From Perkinsus marinus ATCC 50983 (taxonomy: Eukaryota; Perkinsozoa; Perkinsida; Perkinsidae), in NCBI RefSeq assembly GCF_000006405.1, contig NW_003206638.1:69413-133412 (forward strand): DNA of 64,000 nucleotides, read 5' to 3'. This document shows, one piece after another, positions 55,970 through 64,000 of the stretch. The position numbers and the translations under genes are program-made. The first letter of the stretch is position 1; each line of letters begins with the position of its first letter. The notes below the pieces were generated by a model that was given only the letters and a program-made list of their open reading frames with translations, had not been told where the DNA came from and ran no database searches.

Positions 55970-57191
55970 GCAACTATTACTGCCTAAATCTTGTCGTAGA
56001 CATCTTGTTGAGCAAGCTCATGCGGATACTCATGCTAATGGACGACAGTTGAAGTTCTTCCTCCAGTCTTGGGCGTGGTTTCCCAAGCTTGGTAATTTAT
56101 GTCGTGCTGTGGCTCAGGCTTGTCCAACTTGTCAGTTGACAGCTAGTCAAGCTGGTAGGGAGTTTGCACCTCATGGTACTAGGAGACCTACTTCGGATAC
56201 TCCGACGGCTTGGTTGAGAGTCGGGGTAGATGTGGTTCACATGGGTGGTGGTGGTAAGCTTTTGACAGCTACATGTTGGTATACTTCATTCTGTGATTTC
56301 GAGCCTATTCCTGATACGAAGGCGAGCTCTTTCATCCGTGGATTGTTTATATTATTCATGCGATGTGGATGGCCACGATGTGTATTCTCTGATGGTGAGT
56401 TTAATTCTCAAGAAGTTCAGTCATGGAGTAAAGAGGTTGGTATTTCTTGGACCATCCATGCTGCGAATCATCCACAGAGTGGAGGATTTTATGAGAGACG
56501 GCATCGAATGATCGTTGAGGCTATGAGGAAGTTTACTCTAGCAAGTGGATCGTTGTGGTCTGATGAGCTGATCCTTGCCCAGGTTAAATGGTTGATTAAT
56601 CATTCTGAGATTGGTGAGAGTGGAATCTGTCCGGCACTGCTCTTTTATGGTCGTGTGCTTCCTGTTCCTTGTATGAGGGGCGTTGATGATGACATCACGA
56701 TCGAGCAGCCACAGTCTTTATGTGATCTCCTTAAGATTGTCGGTCGGGTTGGTAGTCAGCGGCAGAAGATGTTGGCTATGTTTCTTAATGAATGGCTTGA
56801 TCAACGAGAACGGTCTCGTCCGACTATTCGATACGAGTCGAACTTGAAGCCTGGTGTATTGGTTTATGTCTTCACAGAACGTGTGAATAAGCTTTCTCCT
56901 ACGTTCCGTGGTCCTTTTCCAGTGCTTTCAGTTCGTGGTCGTCATGTTTTGGTTACTACTTCTTCTGGTGTTGAGATGCACTGGCTTGGTAACGTTAAAC
57001 GTTATAAGACTCTTGACCCAGATGGACGTCGCCAAGCAGCAGTAGCTTCTGAAGAACGTACTCAACAAGCTTTACGAGAAGAGAATCGAGTTAAGGATGT
57101 TTTGCCTGTGCGTTCTTCGAAACGTCTACGTGGTGAGTCTCCTGGTCTGATGGAGACTGTTGAACGAGCTAAGAAGGTTGCTAGATCGTGA
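55902..57191 (+). CDS. Integrase
   Basis: 429 residues. The zinc-binding start has HADTHANG and CPTCQ. The catalytic core has GVDVVHMG (D110), VFSDGEFNS (D164) and HPQSGGFYERRHRM (E198). The C-terminal part (PGVLVYVFTERVNKLSPTFRGP) is the beta-rich DNA-binding domain, followed by a basic tail (RSSKRLRGES, RAKKVARS). It ends 22 nt before the 3' LTR. The ATG is the first in frame, but translation probably arrives by +1 frameshift from the RT frame. Confidence 0.85.
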   Translation: MGRCIVCNGSVTVNFSPTGTLVKQLLLPKSCRRHLVEQAHADTHANGRQLKFFLQSWAWFPKLGNLCRAVAQACPTCQLTASQAGREFAPHGTRRPTSDTPTAWLRVGVDVVHMGGGGKLLTATCWYTSFCDFEPIPDTKASSFIRGLFILFMRCGWPRCVFSDGEFNSQEVQSWSKEVGISWTIHAANHPQSGGFYERRHRMIVEAMRKFTLASGSLWSDELILAQVKWLINHSEIGESGICPALLFYGRVLPVPCMRGVDDDITIEQPQSLCDLLKIVGRVGSQRQKMLAMFLNEWLDQRERSRPTIRYESNLKPGVLVYVFTERVNKLSPTFRGPFPVLSVRGRHVLVTTSSGVEMHWLGNVKRYKTLDPDGRRQAAVASEERTQQALREENRVKDVLPVRSSKRLRGESPGLMETVERAKKVARS

Positions 57192-57213
57192 TGGTTATTT
57201 AGGGGGGCTGTAA

Positions 57214-57481
57214 TGTAGTAAACCGCCTCTCTCATTTGCTAGGATACATCATTGTGTTCGTATGTCTCTGTGGCGTGTGCAAGTCAATGATACTATAGCG
57301 CCCTTGTGTATTGTCCCCTAGCGTAAAGCTAGTCGTTATTGCGGAAGTTTTATTGTAATGTATGAACAAGTTATAAGCTCAATTTTAATTACCTTCTATG
57401 TCACAGTATCCGTCGAGTTCTAAGGGTGGGGATAATCCTGCTGATTCCAGTAAACGGTCTACACAGGCCGGGAACACTACA
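57214..57481 (+). repeat. 3' LTR (268 bp)
   Basis: Matches the 5' LTR except for two substitutions and absence of the 14-nt insertion. Ends CACTACA before GAC. Confidence 0.92.
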
Positions 57482-57683
57482 GACCCTCCGCAGCATTCTC
57501 AATGATGAATGCTCCTCCCTTAGGATAAACTACAATCCCTGACTTCTCCCGCCACAAATCTTCTGAGCCGCTTCCCATCGGAACCACGCCAGAAGCAATG
57601 CCGGAGCTATCGCTTAGTTATATTTAGTCTGAATGACCGACACAGCGCGTGTCGGTACCGACGGTGATGAGTGAAGAGCTCTC

Positions 57684-57703
57684 CGAGAAGTTCTCGGCGA
57701 GAA
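57684..57703. repeat. 14-nt fold-back insertion private to copy 2
   Basis: CGAGAA-G-TTCTCG-G-CGAGAA; copy 1 (near 39920) has a single CGAGAA. Confidence 0.93.
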
Positions 57704-57866
57704 CAGCCTTCACTTAGATAATAGTTCAGGTCAGTTACACATTGTAGGAAGTTCTCACTAGGAGCTCTTGAAGAGTTACTCTTCCTTCAGTCACAAAAAT
57801 TGCGTGACGCTCACTGGAGTTCAGTGAGCGTCACGCAATTTTCGTCTATCTTGAGAAGCGACACGC

Positions 57867-57886
57867 CCACAGGCTGTGGGCCACAG
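57867..57886. repeat. 14-nt fold-back insertion private to copy 2
   Basis: CCACAG-G-CTGTGG-G-CCACAG; copy 1 (near 40105) has a single CTACAG. Only 9 nt separate this from the homologous point where copy 1 gained its own insertion (40082-40101). Confidence 0.92.
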
Positions 57887-59040
57887 CGTTCCCGCTTGCT
57901 CTTGATTGTTGGAGGAATATACGTTCGCTCTCCTCAGCTGAGCTCAGGAGTCCCCTCAGGGAACTCCACCAAATTATTCAGGCTGAATAATTATAGTAGT
58001 CTATATACAAATTCGGGTAGAGCCAACCAAAGTTTCCCAAGATTTCCTCAAAATTTGCATACCGACGTATGTATTTGACCATGAGCCGCTCAATGAGCAT
58101 CATGACATGATGAGCGTATTTCCCCATATTGACCTTGAGGCTAGCCATATTGGAACGATTTTCGTCCTTAGGTACTTTACTCACCGATTTATCATTGTGA
58201 GCGTTGTGTGTGGTGCTTTTAGCATTGGAGAATACTCTCCGTCGAAGTCACCAATTCTTGGAGTCAGAACTGTACCAGACTTGAAATTTGAATTCATATC
58301 CAAGTAGGCTCAACTTGAACGCATGATGAAGTAGGATGATGCAGTATGAAGTAGGCTCCATCGTGCAGGGTGTTGAAGATTCGGACGGTATCGGAGGTCC
58401 TTCTACCGGTCCTTTGATCGACCCGAACCAGAGATTAGCGCAACCGATCGTGGCTGAAGTGACAGCGATCCTGCTGTGGTAAAGTCTCAAGTCGGTTCCA
58501 GCCCGGAATTTTTCTTATACATTAGCTAGTTGTTTGGGAGACAGCACCCATGTGCCTGCGTGTTAGGCAATGTGACTAGGGGGTTGCCCCAATGCACGGC
58601 GTGTTGGGAGCAGACAGTGTTATCACTAACTGCTCCCCAGTCGACTATCACCAAGCCTTAATGAGGCTGCCTCATCGAGAATCTAGATTCCAGATAACTA
58701 TTGCGATGCGGTGAAGCATGCCTTGACCAAGGATCGTGACAACTTTCTGAAGTTCCGATCTGAAACTTTCGACAAATCCTGCTGTATTGCGTCGAAGTGG
58801 TGCGCCATCGATTTCTACCTGATGGGCTAATATGAAAGTGTTGTTGTGACCCTAGGGAAGGTGAACTCGACATAGCAATAAAGGAGTTGATAAGAGATTT
58901 AATAATGATCCATCTATGATTGCAAACACGGAAATATCTAGCTTAGCTTATCACAATCTGAATGGATTACATATCTTAGGGCGATCGCACAAAATGGGAC
59001 ATAACAACCTGCCCCCCTGCGATCAAACCACAAAAAAAAT

Positions 59041-59586
59041 TTAACGGTAATACAAACGAACATTACGGATATGTTCTCGAACTTCAGTCTGAGGATCAGA
59101 TTGACAGTCTTCTGGACGGAGATACAAAACGTAGTCGAGAACCCTCATAACTACATAAACTTTATCACTGTAAGACCCAGCAGCACCTGCTCTGCCAGGC
59201 TTCATAGATGGGCGAAAGATTAGAACCCTATCACCAGGCTTGAGCTTCGGCAATCGGCGCCTGACGGTCACATCACGATCGAAGAGGCTATGTCGAACCT
59301 GCTCCCGAACAGCTTCTCTGGCCTTATCAAGCTGTTCGGCACCGTCTTGGTTTACAATCTCTTCGTCAGACTCCAATCTTTTAGAGGATAACAACGACAT
59401 CTCCTCTTCTTCCAGAGCTCGGCGTCCAAACATAATATCAAATGGAGTAAGACTAGGGACACCTAACATCGTTAAAGGTCTCGAATTCAGCCTTTGTACA
59501 GCCAAGCCGATAAAGCGTTCCCATGACTTAGAACCTTCGCAAGATCGAGCAACCAATCGACTAACCTTATATAATAATACCGCCAA
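59041..59586 (-). pseudogene. Integrase C-terminal part
   Basis: Reads WERFIGLAVQRLNSRPL, TPFDIMFGRRALEEEE and KLKPGDRVLIFRPSMK, ending NVRLYYR. This is the end of the integrase whose core is in the frame at 59567-60712; a one-base shift separates them. Confidence 0.75.
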
Positions 59587-60712
59587 CAGATTTCTCCGCT
59601 AGACCATTAGCCCAAGGAGAAAACCTAGAGCTATAGACAACCACAGTACCAACCTCACGCATCTCCTTCTTGAAGAAAGCTGCTCGGAAAGCCGGACCCT
59701 GGTCACATCTTAGCTTAGCAATTAGGCCATACTCCATCATAATACCCAGAGTGGTGAAGGTAACCAAACGGCTCGTCTGGTCGGGCATCCCATGAGCAAG
59801 AGCAAAGCGGGGATATGAATCCACACAGACGAGAACATAGCTGTTTCCCCTTGATTGGGAGATTTCAAACGGTCCACAAACGTCAACGCTCACCACAGCA
59901 AATACACGAAGAGCAACAGGGTCTAAACGTGCATAATCATCTCCTTTGACAAAACGCTTGGTAGCAGACCGTTGACAAAGCGGACATGTCTTACAACACC
60001 AGGAAACCAACTTATTCAAGCCCTTAATTGAAAATACCTTCGTGATACGCTGCTTGGTATACCTTGGGCACAAATGACTATACCTCTCGTGAAAGGCACG
60101 AGTGATACGCTTTGCCTCTTGAAGACCTCGATCAGTGTCCACTGGGATAACATAAACTTCGATAGGCTCTCGCAGTGTATCACCGTAAGGATAATGTAGT
60201 CGACAAAGGATCCCGTCAGACAACAAACGAAGATTCCGAGTAGCTTCACTCAAGAGTACTCTATCCTTATTAGAGTACTTCTCGACATCATTCGCCGCCT
60301 CTGCTTCTAACCATTCACAATAGGTCTTCAACACCGGAGATTCTCGTTGCAAGCTACGAAGTCGCTGGCGAGGATCTTCTTGCCCACTCAAAACACTCAA
60401 ATAATCTTCTTGGTGTATCAAAGGAAACTTCAAAGAGGACCCCAAATCACCATCACTGGCTTCGTCCGTGTCCAATACAGCTTGTGAAAGGAGACTCTCT
60501 GGCTCCACATCATCAAGACCCAAAGAAGCAGTAAGACCCCACTTCTCAACCAATCTACTGAGGCGATCAGCAGGGTTCAGAGCACCCTCAACTTTACCAT
60601 AGGTAACAGTTATACCACTGGCACGAATATCCGAGACCAACTCATTTATACAACATACTAACCTTTGTACAGCAACCTTCTCAATAGACTTAGCACCAAC
60701 ACGATTTTCCAT
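59567..60712 (-). pseudogene. RNase H end and integrase core
   Basis: Begins with the RNase H tail (NPADRLSRLV), then an integrase zinc domain (HERYSHLCPRYTKQRI ... CCKTCPLCQ) and core: VSVDVCGPF, KLRCDQGPAFRA and SPWANGLAEKSVGG. All three acidic residues are present. It overlaps the preceding frame by 55 nt, consistent with a one-base indel. Confidence 0.78.
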
Positions 60713-63700
60713 CCACCGTAGAGCTGTTGAGAATCCGTATATACGAAGATTGATGAAATCGGGGGCCCAATCGTCCTATGGCTACACAACATCCCATGCA
60801 AATACAACATGAGCTTCCCAATAGCAGCAAGCTCCTTCCTGTTGATATGCCAACTCCGTTGTGCTTTAGTACTCAGCCATATGCCAGCCTGCTCTGCCAA
60901 ATCCCACACCTCTGTATTTGGCTTAGAGAGTTCCGGAATAATATCAGATATAGGGACCGTACCATTCACAACCTTGATACACCACCCGTAACCAACTGGG
61001 GAAGCATCTACAAAGCACACCAAACTAGAGCCACCATAACACCAGTGTTCGCACCGTTGGGCAGAATATTCCTCAAGAGTCGTAAAACACGAGGAAATGA
61101 TGTTGAAGTCAGCAGAGCCATTCTCAATCGCGAGCAACTGATCTGCCTCCTTCATCCCCTTCCCACCGATGGACCGGAGTAAATCTCCTGCTAGTCGTGC
61201 TTCACAATGCAATCGACAGGGATCCACACCAGTACCACCACAACCGGCAATACCAAGAAGTAGACGAGCAGTCCATTTCATATTGAAAGAACCATCAGGA
61301 AATCTAAGACCCGAAGGAATCGACTTTCTGCAGGACAGCATGAGATTTCCTTCACGAAAGCACCAGTTCAAACCCAAATGCTTGAACTGCATCTCTTTAT
61401 CAGAATTATGTTGCTTAGATGCAGGCAACTCGAAGCCTGCTTGAAGGAAAACACTCTCCATCATATTCACAAACCGGTCTGCAGCATCAACAGCTTCTCG
61501 ATCACAGTAGATGGTAATATCACCGAGGTAGATGTAGAAGCTCGCAGTTTGTAGAAGAAGTTGATCCTCGGCACTCAGCTGAGAATAAGCAACATTCATC
61601 AAATGTAGCAACACCGTATAAAGGCCTGATGGGCCTACTCCTAGGCCAAAGACCATTCTCGAGCTCGCATAGAAGGCACTATGGACCCGTAAACTCACCG
61701 GCTTCCTTATATGGATCCGGTAAAAGGCTTGAGCACAGTCCAGAGTACGAATCCTACCACCCGGCCGCCACCTCAGTCTCAAATCATTCAATATTTGAGT
61801 GATACTCGGACCATTATAACCACATCTCGGTAATCTTTCATTATAACTTCGAGCATCGATAATTGGCCTACAAGAAGTACTCCGACCAGGACTGGGGAGA
61901 GGGAAGACCAAAAGCGATGGACCTTCCCCCTCCTCACCTTTAGATAGCCGCCACCATCCCTTCTTCAGATATCTACCAAGCTCTTCCTGGAATGCAACAG
62001 ACTCATCATTCTTCAACTTGGCGAACAAACCCCATGTATAGTCCCTCCGTGGTCTTGACGATACCTTATCATCACACTTCAAAGGAAGATCATTTTCAGC
62101 ACAACAAACCTGCTCTGGTGTGTCTTTCTGCTCAGAAGGACGTAAACGTCTCATACGCCATCGGTATTTCTCAGTACCGATCACAGGATACCAACCATCG
62201 GTTTCTAGCCTAGCATTAGGCAGACCAATCTTAGAGGGATGACTCAGCGTACCACCAGATACGATAAGACCAGGACCATCAGAGATCTGATTAACTAAGG
62301 AAATAGGGTCATCTTCAGCTTCGACCTGGTAGAGATCACTGAGACCATCATCAAAGTCTTCGTTGACGATATTCACTGGATCACTACCCGCTTCACTATT
62401 TGTCATTAATGGCTTCAACTCACCTTTTACGGTGACCGACCGCTCGGACTCACTGTTCACACCAAAAGACAACGTGACTCCACAATCACACATACTCCTG
62501 ACGCCCAAGATGGCATTCTTATTTCGACCACCTTGAAGAACCCTAAATTGGATTTTGGCAACATCGACCACAGCCACCACCTGTCGAACAGAACCGTCGG
62601 CCAGAGTAACCCGTAATGACTCAGACACTCCTCGACTAGATGTAGCCAAGCCAAGCTTTTCTACAAGCGATGCAGAAATATAATTATAGTAAGCTCCCGT
62701 ATCCAGGAGAGCAGACAATATCTTACCCTGACCAAGGGGAATACTGATAGTAGGGCCAGCTAATTTCTCCTTAGTCTTGAAAACAGCACATACAGCACAG
62801 GGATCATCATCCACAATATTCAATAAACGCTGAGTAATCTCCACGGTCTCTTCAGACTGACTAACCTCAGGCTGCTTAAGGGATACTTCAACAGAACTAA
62901 CGGTGACGGAGGACTTCTCAATAGGAGGCTTAGGAGGACCACTGGCTGTACCATCTTTGGAGTCGGTATGAGCAACCTTATAAGACTTACCAAACCGACA
63001 TTTCCCAGATCGTCGCCAATTATAGCATATCTTCTTTTTTACCACTTCTTTAAAAGTACCATTACCAGCCTCAGTCACAGAGTTAACCTTTCCCAAGCTC
63101 CCACGAGACCCCTCCTTTACCCCAGTGATCATACGCTCACGCATTACCAGTGCAGTTGCCAGTTGGCTATAGGTAAGACGGCCACCGGCATTTGCCATAC
63201 GATCAACAGCAATCTCTTTTACATCTTGTCGGAGAGAGCTTAGAAGGGCAGCAACCAAACGACCATTATCCAAGACTATACTATGAGAGGCCAAATCCGC
63301 TATAGTAGTCCCAAATCGGTTGAGAAAATTTGCCGTGGCCTCTGACTTAGTCTGTCGTAGTGCCAACAGCTCTCGCTCGGCCTTCCAGGAACCAGTATCA
63401 CCGTCCACATCCGATGTTAACACCTCCAACTCCTTCATAAGACGGTTATACTCCTCCTTCCACTTCTGTGCCGAAGCATTTGGTGGAGGAGCTGTAGGCC
63501 TGAGTCGTAGTTGAACATTATCAGCAAGATTCCTCATCAGAGCATAATACCTCAACACGTAGTCATTATAACCACGGGAATCACAGAGGGCATAAAACTT
63601 CCGACGCCACGATGGGAAACTACGGATATCAGTAAAGCCGGAATAACACGAACCGTCGATGATCTTAACGGATTCTACCTCCTTTCGGGCTTCTCGGATA

Positions 63701-64000
63701 GTCTTCGAACCCACGTCATTTTCCAGTACAATAACATCATCCATTGGTGTAGGAGCAATACCACTACCAACATGCTGATCACCTTCAGATTTAACACCTG
63801 CCAGGCGGACACTGAAGTCATCAAGAACTGGATACTCAGCCTTCACAGAATTATACACAGGACGATTTCTTATATCGTCCACCTTAAGAGATGCAGAAAA
63901 ATCAGTATCAAGTCGTTGTTGAAGAGAACCATGATCGCGAAAGAAAGGAGAATACCAATCAGAGAGTAGAGCCTTACGGGCTGGACTCGTATTATTCCTT
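60658..64000 (-). CDS. Gag-protease-RT-RNase H polyprotein (partial at 5' end)
   Basis: Open from the window edge; upstream codons (SPARKALLSDWYSPFFRDHG) continue the frame, so no start is seen. Gag (SFPSWRRKFYALCDSRGYND) leads to a finger CYNWRRSGKCRFG..YKVAH that resembles CCCH but with Tyr at the third Cys. The protease is LLDTGAYYNYISA. RT has CRPIIDARSYNERLP and TLDCAQAFYRIHI. Its catalytic box reads YIYLGDITIY, with Gly where the first Asp of YxDD is expected. RNase H begins CFVDASPVGYGW. The Gly suggests an inactive RT even though the frame is long. Confidence 0.82.
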   Translation of the reverse strand, partial: RNNTSPARKALLSDWYSPFFRDHGSLQQRLDTDFSASLKVDDIRNRPVYNSVKAEYPVLDDFSVRLAGVKSEGDQHVGSGIAPTPMDDVIVLENDVGSKTIREARKEVESVKIIDGSCYSGFTDIRSFPSWRRKFYALCDSRGYNDYVLRYYALMRNLADNVQLRLRPTAPPPNASAQKWKEEYNRLMKELEVLTSDVDGDTGSWKAERELLALRQTKSEATANFLNRFGTTIADLASHSIVLDNGRLVAALLSSLRQDVKEIAVDRMANAGGRLTYSQLATALVMRERMITGVKEGSRGSLGKVNSVTEAGNGTFKEVVKKKICYNWRRSGKCRFGKSYKVAHTDSKDGTASGPPKPPIEKSSVTVSSVEVSLKQPEVSQSEETVEITQRLLNIVDDDPCAVCAVFKTKEKLAGPTISIPLGQGKILSALLDTGAYYNYISASLVEKLGLATSSRGVSESLRVTLADGSVRQVVAVVDVAKIQFRVLQGGRNKNAILGVRSMCDCGVTLSFGVNSESERSVTVKGELKPLMTNSEAGSDPVNIVNEDFDDGLSDLYQVEAEDDPISLVNQISDGPGLIVSGGTLSHPSKIGLPNARLETDGWYPVIGTEKYRWRMRRLRPSEQKDTPEQVCCAENDLPLKCDDKVSSRPRRDYTWGLFAKLKNDESVAFQEELGRYLKKGWWRLSKGEEGEGPSLLVFPLPSPGRSTSCRPIIDARSYNERLPRCGYNGPSITQILNDLRLRWRPGGRIRTLDCAQAFYRIHIRKPVSLRVHSAFYASSRMVFGLGVGPSGLYTVLLHLMNVAYSQLSAEDQLLLQTASFYIYLGDITIYCDREAVDAADRFVNMMESVFLQAGFELPASKQHNSDKEMQFKHLGLNWCFREGNLMLSCRKSIPSGLRFPDGSFNMKWTARLLLGIAGCGGTGVDPCRLHCEARLAGDLLRSIGGKGMKEADQLLAIENGSADFNIISSCFTTLEEYSAQRCEHWCYGGSSLVCFVDASPVGYGWCIKVVNGTVPISDIIPELSKPNTEVWDLAEQAGIWLSTKAQRSWHINRKELAAIGKLMLYLHGMLCSHRTIGPPISSIFVYTDSQQLYGGWKIVLVLSLLRRLLYKG

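Larger units (their letters stand above)
52484..57481 (+). mobile_element. LTR retrotransposon, nearly intact, about 5.0 kb
   Basis: LTRs at 52484-52765 and 57214-57481 start TGTAGTAAACC and end CA. They differ by two substitutions and one 14-nt fold-back. GAC flanks both sides (52481-52483 and 57482-57484), and the empty site in copy 1 (near 39704) has GAC once. TGGTACCCGATGC after the 5' LTR fits a primer-binding site for a tRNA ending GGGUACCA; AGGGGGG before the 3' LTR is the polypurine tract. Order is gag-PR-RT-RNase H-integrase, so not copia type. High LTR identity makes it the youngest element here. Confidence 0.93.
47558..58814. repeat. Segmental duplication, copy 2
   Basis: Direct-orientation counterpart of 33509-41004. 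Interrupted by the LTR retrotransposon at 52484-57481; it lacks the 598-nt insertion and the 37250-37840 block of copy 1. Confidence 0.92.
59041..64000 (-). mobile_element. LTR-type retrotransposon, minus strand, cut by window end
   Basis: Gag-PR-RT-RNase H-IN order over 5 kb with two single-nucleotide frame breaks (about 60700 and 59580). The gag frame is still open at position 64000, so the 5' part and LTR lie outside. No LTR was recognised at 58815-59040. It differs from both other elements in sequence, so the window holds at least three pol lineages. Confidence 0.85.

Noticed and set aside
58200-58235. 19-nt insertion in copy 2 (GGAGAATACTCTCC) as another fold-back
   Set aside because: Palindromic but does not fit 6-1-6-1-6 and its length differs; not counted.
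1-64000. CRISPR array or bacterial defence system
   Set aside because: No regularly spaced identical repeats with unique spacers; the short palindromes differ in sequence from site to site.

Overview
The window is eukaryotic nuclear DNA. Genes are spliced with short GT-AG introns (about 38-63 nt in the small genes, about 41-367 nt in the ABC transporter). There are no operons, Shine-Dalgarno sites or phage/bacterial genes, and retroelements make up much of the sequence. Short introns, lineage-specific secreted proteins and many diverged gag-pol elements suggest a Perkinsus-like alveolate protist. That assignment is inference and was not tested by search.

Layout. 1-5 kb: three copies (one complete, one without its signal-peptide region, one lone first exon) of a secreted cysteine-rich protein gene, plus a hAT transposase remnant. 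5.5-10 kb: a small Cys-rich gene, a gag pseudogene, a TTAAG-rich terminal-inverted-repeat element and a reverse transcriptase pseudogene. 11-13.2 kb: two divergent genes for secreted proteins. 13.4-18 kb: an in-frame 42-bp minisatellite, one short spliced gene of unknown function and a 128-bp MITE. 18.7-23.4 kb (minus): a full-length four-exon ABCB/MDR-type transporter. 24.7-31.9 kb (minus): a broken Bel/Pao-like retrotransposon. 33.5-41.0 kb and 47.6-58.8 kb: two direct copies of one segment carrying a serine carboxypeptidase gene and a retroelement fragment; copy 2 was later entered by a nearly intact 5-kb LTR retrotransposon. Between them: a papain-type cysteine protease gene (42.3-43.8 kb) and an EF-hand gene (45.9-47.2 kb). 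59.0-64.0 kb (minus): another gag-pol element that runs off the window.

The most unusual signal is a recurrent short insertion with a strict architecture: X-s-X'-t-X, where X is any 6-nt target, X' its reverse complement, and s and t single nucleotides. I found 24 perfect 20-nt examples by eye, against about 0.004 expected by chance in 64 kb (12 constrained bases), plus several with one mismatch. Where an uninterrupted paralogous copy exists (gene copies, segmental duplicates, the two LTRs of one element), the uninterrupted copy has a single X, so each event is a 14-nt gain. Two such insertions, and one 37-nt extended relative, sit exactly at reading-frame breaks in the Bel/Pao element, and removing them brings the flanking frames into register. 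Larger relatives have the form X-s-X'...X'-t-X, with inverted copies of the flanks and sometimes cargo; one carries about 590 bp. The only assembly gap in the window lies inside one of them. The pattern looks like repair of hairpin-ended breaks with a 6-nt stagger, or a very regular template switch. I know of no named element with this form.

The conventional genes (ABC exporter, lysosomal-type cysteine and serine peptidases, secreted Cys-rich proteins) fit a parasitic or phagotrophic protist, but nothing in the sequence links them into one pathway.
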